Notes: generated from the sequence alone by a model not told the origin. A DNA stretch of 64,000 nt from an uncultured Lactobacillus sp. (GCA_937874185.1 CALNAK010000021.1:1-64000), one strand, 5' to 3'; shown: positions 24,512-35,133, counted from the first letter of the stretch. Translations and numbers: made by a program.

Positions 24512-25447
24512 TTAGAATTTTTCATCCAATGGGGGAACAACTTGCTTCTTACGAGATACAACACCAGGTAATGCAGCCTTGTTATCTTCAACCTTTGTAT
24601 TAAGAGCAGCTTCAAATGTCTTAACAGCAGCGTCATCACCAATAATAATACCAGTAGTGTCACTTGTTAGAATATTTGTAACCAAAAGTACAAATAGATT
24701 GTAACCATTCTTAGCATTTTCAGACTTGATATCATTAACAAAGTCATCTTCACGCTTCAAAGTATCAGCAATATCAACAGTATTAACTTGAGCAATACGT
24801 ACACTATTCCCCTTCATGTCAAAGCTCTTAGCATCCATGTCGATCAATTCTTGAGTTGTTTTGCTGTCTAAGTTTGTACCAGCTTTTAACATTTCAAGAC
24901 CATATGTTTCATAATCAATTCCAGCAGTCTTTGAAAGATCCTTCAATGCAGCAACATCTTCATCAGTTGTTGTAGGTGATTTCAATAACAAAGTGTCAGA
25001 AATAATTGATGAAGCCATCAAACCAGCAATCTTAGCTGGAACCTTAACATCATTTTCGTTGTACATCTTCCAAACAATTGTACTTACACAACCAACTGGT
25101 TCTGCACGATAGTATAAAGGCAATTTTGTTTCAAAGTTAGCAATTCTGTGGTGATCTACAACGTGTGTGATTTCAACGTCATCAATATCAGGAACAGTTT
25201 GTTGCTTTTCGTTATGATCAACTAACATAACCTTTTTAACTTCACCATTAATAGCTGAAATAACACGAGGATATTTAGCATCAAAATGATTATAAACAAA
25301 TTTAGTTTCTAGGTTTGGTTCACCCAAAGCAACGGCTTCAGTGTTGTAACCTAGTTGATTTTGTAAGTATGAATAAGCGATGGCTGCTGAAACAGCATCT
25401 GTATCTGGATTCTTGTGTCCGAAAACTAATTCTTTTTCCTTTGGCAT
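24512..25447 (-). CDS. ppaC: Manganese-dependent inorganic pyrophosphatase
   Basis: A 311-residue family II pyrophosphatase. The N-terminal DHH domain has GHKNPDTDAVSAAIAY (residues 10-25), LVDHNEKQ and VVDHHRIANF; the C-terminal DHHA2 domain ends with SRKKQVVPPL, the active-site SRKKQ motif. It hydrolyses pyrophosphate to phosphate, driving biosynthesis. It follows a LysR gene on the same strand by 25 bases, so the two may be cotranscribed. Confidence 0.97.
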   Translation of the reverse strand: MPKEKELVFGHKNPDTDAVSAAIAYSYLQNQLGYNTEAVALGEPNLETKFVYNHFDAKYPRVISAINGEVKKVMLVDHNEKQQTVPDIDDVEITHVVDHHRIANFETKLPLYYRAEPVGCVSTIVWKMYNENDVKVPAKIAGLMASSIISDTLLLKSPTTTDEDVAALKDLSKTAGIDYETYGLEMLKAGTNLDSKTTQELIDMDAKSFDMKGNSVRIAQVNTVDIADTLKREDDFVNDIKSENAKNGYNLFVLLVTNILTSDTTGIIIGDDAAVKTFEAALNTKVEDNKAALPGVVSRKKQVVPPLDEKF

Positions 25448-25472
25448 GTGTACATATACCCCTTTATAATAT

Positions 25473-26432
25473 TTATCTTGAAGATTTAAGACGGTCGATA
25501 TAACTCATTTTAGTTAAGAAATCATCCCATTCGCTAAGGAAATCCTCAATCCGTGGAATCTTTTCTTTATCCTCTCGATATACAAATGATAGATCACTTG
25601 ATATAGCTGGTTCAAGCGGTGTTTGATATAACGTAAACATTGGCTCATGTGCAATACAAAAGCTCAATGGCAATACCGTATAAACATCCTCAGATTCTTG
25701 TGCAAATTTCAAAAGTTGATACGGTGAAGAAAATCTAGCGACAACCTTGGGTGAATCAATTAGTGCATCCCTAAATCGTTCACTAATAAGTTCTGAGAAG
25801 TAATAAGTCTTGAGATAAGTTGCCCAAGGTTTAGAAATTGCATCCTTGTAACAAACGCTCTCTTTATTATTAAACTTCTCGTTATTGTGGATCAGCATAA
25901 TGTTATCACTAATGATTTTTTTAGACTTGTAAATTTTCCAACTTTTTATATTTTTATCTGGTAAATACATAATTGCTAAATCGATTCGATTATTTTGGAT
26001 ATTATCCCAAAGTTCTTTACGATTTAACAAATTCAAATCAATCACAACATTAGGATTGATTCGATTATACTCCACGATAAAATCTTCAATTACAGCTGAT
26101 TCAGCGGTAGAAAGAAGTCCAATACTAATAGTACCAACTTTTTCTGAAGATTCTTGTTGAATTTTATCGGTCACATTATTAATCAAATCAAACATTTGAT
26201 GCGTAGCTTTTAACAATGAATTACCGGCATCAGTCAAATATATCTTCTTACCGACACTATAAAACAATGGTACTCCAACCACATGTTCAATCTTTTTAAT
26301 TTGTTGCGTCAAAGCAGGTTGCGTAATTCCTAATAACTGAGCTGTTTTGGTATAGCTCATGTTCTTAGTTAGTTCATCAAAATAATTTAGAGCTTTAGAA
26401 CTAAAGACTCTTCTTGACTTCTCATCTAACAA
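25473..26432 (-). CDS. LysR family transcriptional regulator
   Basis: A 319-residue protein with an N-terminal helix-turn-helix (MSYTKTAQLLGITQPALTQQ, about 25-44) and a periplasmic-binding-like effector domain (VGTISIGLLSTAES onward). Length and order are normal for LysR proteins. It lies 25 bases upstream of ppaC in the same direction, but LysR targets are often divergent genes, and none is divergent here. Effector and targets are unknown. Confidence 0.9.
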   Translation of the reverse strand: MLDEKSRRVFSSKALNYFDELTKNMSYTKTAQLLGITQPALTQQIKKIEHVVGVPLFYSVGKKIYLTDAGNSLLKATHQMFDLINNVTDKIQQESSEKVGTISIGLLSTAESAVIEDFIVEYNRINPNVVIDLNLLNRKELWDNIQNNRIDLAIMYLPDKNIKSWKIYKSKKIISDNIMLIHNNEKFNNKESVCYKDAISKPWATYLKTYYFSELISERFRDALIDSPKVVARFSSPYQLLKFAQESEDVYTVLPLSFCIAHEPMFTLYQTPLEPAISSDLSFVYREDKEKIPRIEDFLSEWDDFLTKMSYIDRLKSSR

Positions 26433-26523
26433 TAAGAGGACCCTCCTAGGTATTTGTGAAAGTAAAAATTAATGTAATCAATAAGATAATAATACTATAT
26501 AAAATTAAATTATGCTGTTTATA

Positions 26524-28968
26524 TTACTGATTTTCCTCAATTTTTTTCACAAACCTAATTGGTTGTCCATCTGTTGCTGGATCCATGATAAATGAACCAT
26601 TAGAATAACGGTCAGTACTTTGATGTGCAGCTCGATCTACTTCAATTTCTTTATTATTATCGGTAATAATTGAAAGACTCATATTATTAGCCACATTAGT
26701 AACTAACAAAATGCGATGTGGTTGTCGTTTGAGCTCACGAAGCGTCAAGACACCACGTCTGGCACGACTTGTTACTGGAATCTCATCAAGTTTCATTTGT
26801 TTATACGAACCACGTTGAGTTAGGACAGCAATTTTATCGTTATCATCACTAGCTAAGAAATATCCAGCCAAACTATCGTCATCCTTTAGACTGACAAATT
26901 TAACACCCACGGCTTTTCCGCTAACAACAGGTACTTCTGTAATTGGGAATGCTGAAGCATATGAATGTTGTGTAAAGACATAAACTAACTTCTTAGAATC
27001 AGTTGGTTCGTAATAAACATCCATTACACTTGAATCTGGACTCTTTAATTTACAATACTTGGAAGCTCTGGATTTATAAGTCCTACCTGGTAAGAGGTCT
27101 TTAAAAGCAACCTGCTTAATGTAGTTCTCATTAGTTCCAATTAGGAAGTTTCCAGTTTCCTTCAAATCCTTAAAGACAAATGCCTTCAGAATAGATTCAT
27201 CACTGTCTAACCCAACAACTTGAGAAAGATGAGAACCGGTATCCTTCCAACGACTATCTTCAATTTCAAAAATCTGACGGTAAATCATATTACCTTTATC
27301 GGTAAAGATAAAGACATGATCCAATGTATTAACATTTGTATCAATAATTGGATAATCTTCATCCTTTAAACCATTATCAGTATCACTAGAAGCTTGATAT
27401 GAACGTAAACTACTACGTTTAACATATCCATCGTGACTAACTAACAATCTAACATCTTCACTAGCAACTAATACTCTAGTATCAACTTCAATCTCAGCAA
27501 CTTTAGCCTCAATTTTAGTACGACGATTGTCAGCGTATGTATCACGTACTTCAAGTAATTCTTTCTTAATAACTTTCATCAAAGTTTTAGGGTTATTGAT
27601 AACCTTTGTAAATTTAGCAATCTGACTATCTAATTCAGCATTTTCTTTCTCAAGCTCTGTAACATCAGTATTAGTCAAACGATACAATTGCAATGAAACA
27701 ATTGCTTCAGCTTGTTCATCAGTAAATTTATATTCTTTAACTAAATTAGTCTTAGCATCCGATTTGTTTTTACTTGAACGAATAGTCTTAATAACCTTAT
27801 CAAGAATTGATAGAGCTTTAATTAAACCTTCAACGATATGAAGACGTTTCTTAGCTTTATTCAAATCAAATTGACTACGACGTAAGACGACGTCTTCTTG
27901 ATGTTTAATATACTCCTTCAAGATTTGAACCAAACCGACCTGCTGAGGACGCATGTCAGCAATCGCAACCATATTGAAATTGTATGAAACTTGCAAGTCG
28001 GTATTCTTGAATAAATAGTTTAGAATACCTTGGGCATCAACATCACGCTTCAATTCAACCACGATAGAAAGCCCTTGACGGTCACTTTCATCACGAACTT
28101 CAGCAATTCCATCAACACGTTTAAGAACACGCATTTCATCCATTTTCTTAACCAAGAGAGCCTTATTTACTTCATAAGGAATCTCAGTAATAACGATTTG
28201 CGATTTATGTCCACGAATCTCTTGAATTGATGTTTTAGATCTGAGGTAAACCTTACCACGACCTGTTGTATAAGCATCCCTGATTCCTTGTGCACCTTGT
28301 AAGATACCACCAGTAGGAAAATCAGGTCCCTTAACAATCTTCATCAGTTCATCCAAAGTAACATCAGGATCATCGATCATCTTGATAGTTGCATCAATAA
28401 CTTCACCTAGATTATGAGGTGGAATCTCAGTCGCATAACCGGCTGAAATACCAGTAGCACCATTGACTAATAGATTAGGGAATCTGGCAGGTAAAACCTT
28501 AGGTTCCTTTTCTGTATCATCAAAATTCCATTCCTCATCAACAGTATCCTTATTGATATCACGAAGCATTTCACCCGATATTTTACTCAAACGAGCCTCG
28601 GTATAACGCATCGCAGCAGGTGGATCACCATCCATTGAACCGTTATTACCATGCATTTCAACTAAAGGATTACGTAACTTCCAGTCTTGCGACAAACGAA
28701 CCATGGCTTCATAAATTGAAGAATCACCATGGGGATGGAAGTTACCCATAACATTACCAACACCCTTAGCTGATTTTCTAAAACTCTTTTCAAAAGTATT
28801 TCCATCCAAAAACATTGAATAGAGAATTCTTCGTTGAACTGGCTTTAGACCATCACGGATATCTGGTAACGCTCTTTCTTGAATGATTGATTTTGAATAT
28901 CTCGCAAATCGATCTCCCATGATTTTTTCGAGCGAGATATCTTGAATTTTAGGAGAATTTTCAGTCAC
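26524..28968 (-). CDS. parC: DNA topoisomerase IV subunit A
   Basis: An 814-residue protein, correct for ParC. The winged-helix region has FHPHGDSSIYEAMVRLSQDW near residue 77, the quinolone-determining region, with Ser in the usual resistance position. The active-site Tyr is in AAMRYTEARL near 122. The C-terminal beta-pinwheel follows. It breaks and rejoins DNA to decatenate daughter chromosomes together with ParE. It starts ten bases after the parE stop, so the pair is one operon. Confidence 0.97.
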   Translation of the reverse strand: MTENSPKIQDISLEKIMGDRFARYSKSIIQERALPDIRDGLKPVQRRILYSMFLDGNTFEKSFRKSAKGVGNVMGNFHPHGDSSIYEAMVRLSQDWKLRNPLVEMHGNNGSMDGDPPAAMRYTEARLSKISGEMLRDINKDTVDEEWNFDDTEKEPKVLPARFPNLLVNGATGISAGYATEIPPHNLGEVIDATIKMIDDPDVTLDELMKIVKGPDFPTGGILQGAQGIRDAYTTGRGKVYLRSKTSIQEIRGHKSQIVITEIPYEVNKALLVKKMDEMRVLKRVDGIAEVRDESDRQGLSIVVELKRDVDAQGILNYLFKNTDLQVSYNFNMVAIADMRPQQVGLVQILKEYIKHQEDVVLRRSQFDLNKAKKRLHIVEGLIKALSILDKVIKTIRSSKNKSDAKTNLVKEYKFTDEQAEAIVSLQLYRLTNTDVTELEKENAELDSQIAKFTKVINNPKTLMKVIKKELLEVRDTYADNRRTKIEAKVAEIEVDTRVLVASEDVRLLVSHDGYVKRSSLRSYQASSDTDNGLKDEDYPIIDTNVNTLDHVFIFTDKGNMIYRQIFEIEDSRWKDTGSHLSQVVGLDSDESILKAFVFKDLKETGNFLIGTNENYIKQVAFKDLLPGRTYKSRASKYCKLKSPDSSVMDVYYEPTDSKKLVYVFTQHSYASAFPITEVPVVSGKAVGVKFVSLKDDDSLAGYFLASDDNDKIAVLTQRGSYKQMKLDEIPVTSRARRGVLTLRELKRQPHRILLVTNVANNMSLSIITDNNKEIEVDRAAHQSTDRYSNGSFIMDPATDGQPIRFVKKIEENQ

Positions 28969-28978
28969 TATTTATCAC

Positions 28979-30982
28979 CTATTCCTTATTCAATAAATCG
29001 TCGACAATTTTACTATCAATTGGATCAACATCGTCATCGACCTTTTCCAAAATATTGTCTCCCTCTTCGGTACCATTGAAACGAACATTATCTTCGATCC
29101 AATCACGACGTGGTTTAACCTTATCACCCATTAAAGTAGTAACACGACGTTCTGCCAATGCAGCATCATCAATATTTACTCTGATTAAAATACGAGTTTC
29201 TGGATCCATAGTTGTGCTCCACAATTGGTCGGCATTCATTTCACCAAGACCCTTAAATCTTTGTAGTTCATAACCTTTACCAATATTATTAATCGCATCT
29301 TGAAGTTCATCAGGTGTCCAAGCATATTGCATCTTGATCTTTGAACCCTTACCCTTTTGAACTCTGTATAGAGGTGGTAAAGCAATATATACGTGACCAG
29401 CTTCAACAAGTGGTCTCATATAGCGATAGAAGAATGTTAACAAAAGAATTTGAATATGTGAACCATCATCATCGGCATCGGTCATAATAATAACTTTGTC
29501 ATAATTACGGTCTTCCAATTTAAAATCAGCACCAACACCGGCACCAATCGTATAGATCATCGTATTGATTTCTTCATTTTTGTAAATTTCTTCAAGTTTA
29601 GCCTTTTGAGTGTTCAAGACCTTACCACGCAATGGCAAAATAGCCTGGAACTTACGATCTCGACCTTGCTTAGCAGAACCACCAGCAGAATCACCCTCGA
29701 CTAGGAACAATTCGTTTCTGTCAGGATTCTTCGATTGGGCCGGCGTTAATTTACCTGAAAGTAACCCGTCAGTCTTCTTATTCTTCTTACCATTACGAGT
29801 ACTCTCACGAGCTTTTCTAGCGGCGTCACGCGCTTCTCGAGCTTTAAGAGCCTTTTTAACAAGCAATTGAGCTTGCTCACCATTCTCCATCAAATAAAAG
29901 CTCATTTGTTCATAAATGAGTTGATCGACAGCAGAACGTGCTTGAGGTGTTCCTAATTTACCCTTTGTCTGACCTTCGAATTGAAGAATCTCTTCTGGAA
30001 TACGTACAGAAAGGATAGCTGAGAGGCCCTCACGAACATCACTACCTTCAAGATTCTTACTATTTTCCTTTAAAAGACCAATCTTACGAGCATAGTCATT
30101 GAAGGCTTTCGTCAAACCAGATTTCATTCCGGCTTCATGTGTCCCACCATCAGCGGTACGAACATTATTAACGAAGGAAATAATATTCTCTGAATATCCA
30201 TCATTGTATTGACCGGAAAATTCAATCTCCATGCCTGAATTAGTTCCTTCAACATAGAATATTCCACCAAGAACATCCTTATCTTCGTTCAAATACTTAA
30301 CGAAAGATTGAATACCGTCTTCATAATGGAAAATCTCTTGTTTCTCTTCTTCACCACGTTTATCTGTAATGGTGAACTTGACCCCTTTTAGTAAAAAGGC
30401 AGATTCTCTTAATCTTTCAGATAAAGTATCGTAATTAAACTTAGTTGTTTGAAAAATCGAAGCATCTGGTTTAAAGCTAATTGTTGTTCCGCTATCTTCT
30501 TTGGTAGAGCCAGTTTTCTTCAAAGTTCCAACTGGATGACCACCATTTTCGAAACGTTCCTCATAAACTTTATGATCACGAACAACACGTACTGTCATCC
30601 ATTCAGATAAAGCATTAACAACTGAAGATCCAACACCATGCAGACCACCAGACGTCTTGTAACTATTTTCGGAGAATTTACCACCAGCATGCAAAACGGT
30701 CAAAATAACTTCAATCGTTGGCTTACCGGAAGAATGCATCCCTGTTGGCATACCACGTCCATGATCGACAACAGTAATACTACTATCATGATTAATGGTA
30801 ACGTTGATTTCCTTACCGAAACCAGACAAGGCTTCATCAACTGCATTATCAACTATTTCATATACCAAGTGATGTAATCCACGTGAATCAGTGGAACCAA
30901 TGTACATACCTGGTCTTTTTCGTACAGCTTCTAATCCTTCTAGGATTTGAATTGACGAATCATCATAAGATGATTTTGGCAT
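28979..30982 (-). CDS. parE: DNA topoisomerase IV subunit B
   Basis: A 667-residue GHKL ATPase subunit. ATP-site motifs are EIVDNAVDEALSG and GRGMPTGMH, with GGLHGVGSSVVNALS; the TOPRIM part has EGDSAGGSAKQGRDR and DADDDGSHI. Length and order are those of ParE. It powers strand passage for ParC. First gene of the parE-parC operon; the ATG is divergent from plsY with 209 bases between. Confidence 0.97.
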   Translation of the reverse strand: MPKSSYDDSSIQILEGLEAVRKRPGMYIGSTDSRGLHHLVYEIVDNAVDEALSGFGKEINVTINHDSSITVVDHGRGMPTGMHSSGKPTIEVILTVLHAGGKFSENSYKTSGGLHGVGSSVVNALSEWMTVRVVRDHKVYEERFENGGHPVGTLKKTGSTKEDSGTTISFKPDASIFQTTKFNYDTLSERLRESAFLLKGVKFTITDKRGEEEKQEIFHYEDGIQSFVKYLNEDKDVLGGIFYVEGTNSGMEIEFSGQYNDGYSENIISFVNNVRTADGGTHEAGMKSGLTKAFNDYARKIGLLKENSKNLEGSDVREGLSAILSVRIPEEILQFEGQTKGKLGTPQARSAVDQLIYEQMSFYLMENGEQAQLLVKKALKAREARDAARKARESTRNGKKNKKTDGLLSGKLTPAQSKNPDRNELFLVEGDSAGGSAKQGRDRKFQAILPLRGKVLNTQKAKLEEIYKNEEINTMIYTIGAGVGADFKLEDRNYDKVIIMTDADDDGSHIQILLLTFFYRYMRPLVEAGHVYIALPPLYRVQKGKGSKIKMQYAWTPDELQDAINNIGKGYELQRFKGLGEMNADQLWSTTMDPETRILIRVNIDDAALAERRVTTLMGDKVKPRRDWIEDNVRFNGTEEGDNILEKVDDDVDPIDSKIVDDLLNKE

Positions 30983-31191
30983 TTATATCATTCCTTTTTC
31001 ATTTACTACGTACTGCGATATTTCAATATTATAACACTATTACTTTAGCACGAATATATGTTCGTACATAAGAAATCTTTTAATTTTTGCTAAAGTAGTG
31101 GATAATATCTAGGTTGGTATCTATAATTTCTATAAAAGCACCATAGATTAACAATATACCAAAAAAATAAAGCTAAGCGAGTGATTTTTTA

Positions 31192-31815
31192 ATGAAACTT
31201 CTCATTTGTGCCATTTTAGCCTATCTAATTGGCTCTTTTCCAACTGCATATATTGTCGGGAAAGTATTTTTTCATAAAAATATCTTTGATTATGGAAGTG
31301 GTAACGTCGGGACAACCAATGCCTATCGAGTATTCGGCAAATACGCCGGAACATTGGTTCTAGTTATCGATATCCTAAAGGGTACCTTAGGTGCTTTGAT
31401 GCCTGTATTCTTTGGTTTAGATCGTCACTGGATCCTCTTTGTTGGTATCTGTGCTGTTATAGGACATTGCTACTCAATCTTCTTGAAATTTAGAGGTGGT
31501 AAAGCCGTAGCTACAAGTGCCGGCATCTTGCTTGCCTATAGCCCTCTACTTTTCGTTATCTGTTTTATTTTTCTAGCAACCATCGTTTATCTTACAAGTA
31601 TGGTCAGCGTTGCGAGTCTTTCAACTATTCTTTTCTTCACGATTGCAACGTTGTTCCTTCATGATTGGATTTTAACAACGGTGGCAGCAATTATTACTGT
31701 TATTATTTACGTCCGTCATATCCCCAATATCAAGCGTTTGATAAAGGGTAAAGAGAACTTAGTTCCAGTTGGTTTAAGATATAAAAAGCAACAACGAGAG
31801 AAAAATCAGAAATAA
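31192..31815 (+). CDS. plsY: Glycerol-3-phosphate acyltransferase PlsY
   Basis: A 207-residue membrane protein with about five membrane segments. The three PlsY motifs are visible: GSFPTAYIVGK, GSGNVGTTNAYRVFG (near 34-48) and GKAVATSAG (near 103). It transfers the acyl group from acyl-phosphate to the sn-1 position of glycerol 3-phosphate, the first step of phospholipid synthesis. The plsY-parE divergent pair is common in lactobacilli and streptococci. Confidence 0.96.
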   Translation: MKLLICAILAYLIGSFPTAYIVGKVFFHKNIFDYGSGNVGTTNAYRVFGKYAGTLVLVIDILKGTLGALMPVFFGLDRHWILFVGICAVIGHCYSIFLKFRGGKAVATSAGILLAYSPLLFVICFIFLATIVYLTSMVSVASLSTILFFTIATLFLHDWILTTVAAIITVIIYVRHIPNIKRLIKGKENLVPVGLRYKKQQREKNQK

Positions 31816-31823
31816 TTTTTAAC

Positions 31824-31857
31824 GAAGATGAGACTCAATTGAGTTTTATCTTTTTTT
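31824..31857 (+). terminator. Terminator of plsY
   Basis: AAGATGAGACTCA pairs with GAGTTTTATCTT, then seven T. Confidence 0.75.
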
Positions 31858-31955
31858 ATCGAATTATTTCTTAATAATTACCACATAGAGCTTACGTTAC
31901 TGATAAAATGACTATAAAGCACCGTCAACATTTATTCCTATAGGGGGGAACCATC

Positions 31956-32660
31956 ATGGACAAAAAGTATCCTAGTCGTGTTGAATTACGTCGGTCAAAT
32001 AGAAAAAGATTTTATAAGAAATGGTGGTTTTGGCTGATAGCAGTCATCGTAATCTGTCTATTAGTCTTCGCTGGACTATTTGTCACTACTGGAAATAATA
32101 AAAATAGTAAGAGCAGTAATACTTCTTCAAAAGAAACCTCAACACAAAAAGTTGTCAAAAAGGATAATGCCCGTGAAAAGAGTTCCGGAATAACCCTTAA
32201 ACAATATAATGGTCTTTATCTTAGTGAGGACGGTGGCCTTTCTTCAGAGACACTCAAAAGTATCTTTGGTAGTCCCTCATCAACATCTAATAACACCATT
32301 CAAGGTATCAAAACTGATGTTGATACTTGGAAGGAAGTTGCTGATAGTGATCAAGGTGCAACTGTTGTAGTCAACTACTCCAATAACCATGCTATTAGTA
32401 AGGCAATTACTAAGTTGAGAGTTTCTCGTTCAAAAAAGATCTCTTTACATAACTATAATAAAATCCAAAATGGCGTTTCCGAATCTGATATCATCAGTGA
32501 ATTAGGAAAACCAAATGGTTATAGTGAAGTCGTTTTTTCAGGAACTAGTACAAAGAAGTTAGACTATACATCAGGAATTAATGGTTCATCTGGTGCTAGT
32601 GTTGTTATTACTTTAACTAATGGTGTTGTTTCTGACAAATCACAAACTGGATTGAAATAA
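31956..32660 (+). CDS. Membrane-anchored protein with DUF3862-like repeats
   Basis: A 234-residue protein: cationic cytoplasmic N-terminus (about 1-24), one membrane segment (KWWFWLIAVIVICLLVFAGL, about 24-44), a serine/lysine-rich linker, and an extracellular part with two BLIP/SmpA-like units. Each has the pattern LKxYNxxxxGxxxxxIxxxxGxP (YNGLYLSEDGGLSS...GSPSS; YNKIQNGVSESDI...GKPNG). This matches the DUF3862 fold. It starts after AGGGGGG. Its role at the cell surface is unknown. Confidence 0.8.
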   Translation: MDKKYPSRVELRRSNRKRFYKKWWFWLIAVIVICLLVFAGLFVTTGNNKNSKSSNTSSKETSTQKVVKKDNAREKSSGITLKQYNGLYLSEDGGLSSETLKSIFGSPSSTSNNTIQGIKTDVDTWKEVADSDQGATVVVNYSNNHAISKAITKLRVSRSKKISLHNYNKIQNGVSESDIISELGKPNGYSEVVFSGTSTKKLDYTSGINGSSGASVVITLTNGVVSDKSQTGLK

Positions 32661-32689
32661 TACATTAAGTCTTTGTATATTAAATAATT

Positions 32690-32726
32690 TACCGTCAATT
32701 TGTATCTTGAATTGGCGGTATTTTTT
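32690..32726 (+). terminator. Terminator of the DUF3862-like gene
   Basis: TACCGTCAATT and AATTGGCGGTA form an 11-bp stem with one G-U, then six T. Confidence 0.82.
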
Positions 32727-32751
32727 ATCAAAGGATAATTATTTTCAACGC

Positions 32752-32788
32752 AAAAAGCACAATGTTTATTAGGCATTGTGCTTTTTAT
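32752..32788. terminator. Bidirectional terminator 3' of galM
   Basis: AAAAAGCACAATG (32752-32764) pairs perfectly with CATTGTGCTTTTT (32774-32786). It is mainly the terminator of the topA-to-galM transcript. Confidence 0.88.
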
Positions 32789-32807
32789 TCTCCCTAAAGT
32801 AATTCGA

Positions 32808-33689
32808 CTACTTAATTGAAATACTAAAGTAAGCCTCAAATTGCTTTTGAGGAGCTAATTTATTAATACCATATTTAGTCTTAAATTGGTTGTCAGTGTC
32901 GTCTTTGTCGGCAATCCCCCACCAGGGTTCAATACACATGAAATTACCCTCAGTAGGATAAGCAGACCACATACCGAAGAATTTAGCGTTACCAGTGTCT
33001 AAAATGACTCTGTGTTCACTCTTATCACTAGCTATCGTTACTTCAGCAGGCTCATTCAAACGATAAACAATCGCATCTTTAGCAAAAGCTTCATGAGTCA
33101 ATGGGAAACTTTGATTTTCAACTTTACTTTCGTTATTTAGATCAACATTACCTGTATTACCATTGATTGGAATTAAAGTTCTAGTTTCTGTAGGCTCCAC
33201 ATTGATATTGTAATCCTCGTACTTCAAACCCTCTTCAAATGGTACAGAGAATCCAGGATGTGCTCCGATTGAGAAGTACATATCCTTTGATTCTTCCAAA
33301 CTATCAACTAAATAAGAAACTTGTAACGTATCCTTTACCAATTGATAAACAATTCTCAACTTAAAGTGATAAGGGTACTTAGCGAAACTTTCTCCATTAG
33401 TCATCAAACTCAAAACCAATTTAGAATCAGTTTGTGAATCCAAGCTAAATTCTTCATCTCTAGCAAAGCCATGTTGTGTCATATGGTATTCTTTGTCATC
33501 AAGATAATAATGGTTATCTTGCAGGCGACCAACGATTGGGAATAATACAGGAGCATGTCGACCCCAAACGTTTGGATTAGCTTGCCACATAAATTCTGTA
33601 TCTTCAGTATTCTTAATGCTAATAATCTCAGCACCTAATGACTTAACTTGAATCGTTAAGAAATCATTCTTCAATTGATAAACTGTCAT
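32808..33689 (-). CDS. Aldose 1-epimerase family protein (LacX/GalM-like)
   Basis: I place the start at ATG 33689, six bases after GGGGG, giving 293 residues; a longer frame to 33809 runs into hslU and has no ribosome site. GAEIISIKNTEDTEFMWQ and the catalytic-region GAHPGFSVPF and CIEPWWGIAD match aldose epimerases. It would interconvert alpha and beta hexoses. It follows hslU by ten bases, a position where codY sits in Bacillus. Confidence 0.9.
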   Translation of the reverse strand: MTVYQLKNDFLTIQVKSLGAEIISIKNTEDTEFMWQANPNVWGRHAPVLFPIVGRLQDNHYYLDDKEYHMTQHGFARDEEFSLDSQTDSKLVLSLMTNGESFAKYPYHFKLRIVYQLVKDTLQVSYLVDSLEESKDMYFSIGAHPGFSVPFEEGLKYEDYNINVEPTETRTLIPINGNTGNVDLNNESKVENQSFPLTHEAFAKDAIVYRLNEPAEVTIASDKSEHRVILDTGNAKFFGMWSAYPTEGNFMCIEPWWGIADKDDTDNQFKTKYGINKLAPQKQFEAYFSISIK

Positions 33690-33699
33690 GTTTTTCCCC

Positions 33700-35133
33700 C
33701 TAAAGAATATAACGTGAAAGATCTTGGTCTGCAGCAATCTTACCGACTTGTTCACGAACGTATTCGCGAGTAATAGTAATATCACCCATTTGCATATCTG
33801 GACCTTCATAAAGAATGTCTGCCAAAATCTTTTCTAAGACTGTTGATAGACGTCTTGCACCAATATTCTGGTTACTATTATTCAATTCAAAAGCAATTTT
33901 TGCAATCTCTTCCACGGATTCTTTAGTAAATGTTAAATGTATGCCATCAGCTCTTGTAAGCGCAACATATTGTTTTGTCAAAGAGTTATCTGGTTTTGTC
34001 AAAATTTGAATGAAGTCTTCTTCAGTCAAGTCTTGTAGTTCAACACGAATAGGGAATCTACCTTGTAATTCAGCAATCAAATCACTTGGTTTGCTTTCAG
34101 CAAAGGCACCAGAAGCAATGAAGAGGATATGGTCAGTATCAACTGGACCATATTTAGTATTAACACGTGATCCTTCAACGATAGGTAAAATATCACGTTG
34201 AACTCCCTCACGAGAAACTTCACCTGATGTTTTCTTATCGCCAGCAGCAATTTTATCAAACTCATCAATAAAGATAATTCCTTTATTCTCAACACGATCG
34301 ATTGCTTTTTGATAAATTTCATCATGGTCAATATGTTTCTGTGATTCTTGTTGAATCAATAATTCACGAGCTTCTTTAACTGGCAAAGTTCTCTTTAAAG
34401 TCTTCTTAGGCATCAATTGTTCCATCATGTTACTCATATCAAGGCCTGCTTGGCCCATTTGATCATCCATTGGTCCAACTTTTTTAGATTCTTCAACCCT
34501 GATAGTTACTTCTTCATCTTCAAGAAGTCCCTTATCAAGTTGTTCTTTAACACTTAGACGTTGGTTGCGAACTTCATCACTAACCTCAGCATTGTTATCT
34601 GGATCCTCATCCACACTATCTGGGTCACCAAAAATACTGCCTAGATTTTTGCCTTCTTGCATGTCATTTAACATACCCATAAAGTCGGCATTTGTTTGTT
34701 TCTTTTGTTCCTTTTTAGCGCCTGGAGCTAATAATTTAACCAATCGTTTATCAACATCACGACGAACTTCTGGTCTAATCTCTTCAATCTTTTCCTTTTC
34801 GACCATCGAAACAGCAACACTAAGTAAGTCACGAATCATTGATTCTACATCACGTCCAACATAACCAACTTCAGTAAATTTAGTTGCTTCAACCTTTACG
34901 AAAGGAGCATTAACGATTTTTGCTAATCTTCTGGCAATTTCAGTCTTACCAACACCAGTAGGTCCAATCATTAAGAGGTTCTTAGGAGTAATCTCCTGTT
35001 GCAATTTTTCAGGTACTTGTAGTCTACGGTAACGGTTGTATAAAGCAATCGCTACGGCCTTTTTAGCATCTGTTTGACCAATAATATAGTTGTCTAATTG
35101 TTCAACAATTTGTTTTGGTGTTAATGTATCCAT
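33700..35133 (-). CDS. hslU: ATP-dependent protease ATPase subunit HslU (ClpY)
   Basis: A 477-residue AAA+ unfoldase. Walker A is GPTGVGKTE near 52-60 and GYVGRDVE is the pore loop. The acidic I-domain spans about 110-245. Walker B is IIFIDEFDKIA, and QGRFPIRVEL contains the arginine finger. It unfolds substrates and feeds them to HslV. It follows hslV by 19 bases in the xerC-hslV-hslU operon. Confidence 0.97.
   Translation of the reverse strand: MDTLTPKQIVEQLDNYIIGQTDAKKAVAIALYNRYRRLQVPEKLQQEITPKNLLMIGPTGVGKTEIARRLAKIVNAPFVKVEATKFTEVGYVGRDVESMIRDLLSVAVSMVEKEKIEEIRPEVRRDVDKRLVKLLAPGAKKEQKKQTNADFMGMLNDMQEGKNLGSIFGDPDSVDEDPDNNAEVSDEVRNQRLSVKEQLDKGLLEDEEVTIRVEESKKVGPMDDQMGQAGLDMSNMMEQLMPKKTLKRTLPVKEARELLIQQESQKHIDHDEIYQKAIDRVENKGIIFIDEFDKIAAGDKKTSGEVSREGVQRDILPIVEGSRVNTKYGPVDTDHILFIASGAFAESKPSDLIAELQGRFPIRVELQDLTEEDFIQILTKPDNSLTKQYVALTRADGIHLTFTKESVEEIAKIAFELNNSNQNIGARRLSTVLEKILADILYEGPDMQMGDITITREYVREQVGKIAADQDLSRYIL

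Noticed and set aside
33690..33809. N-terminal extension of the aldose epimerase frame to 33809
   Set aside because: It overlaps the end of hslU and has no ribosome site; ATG 33689 after GGGGG matches the family start.
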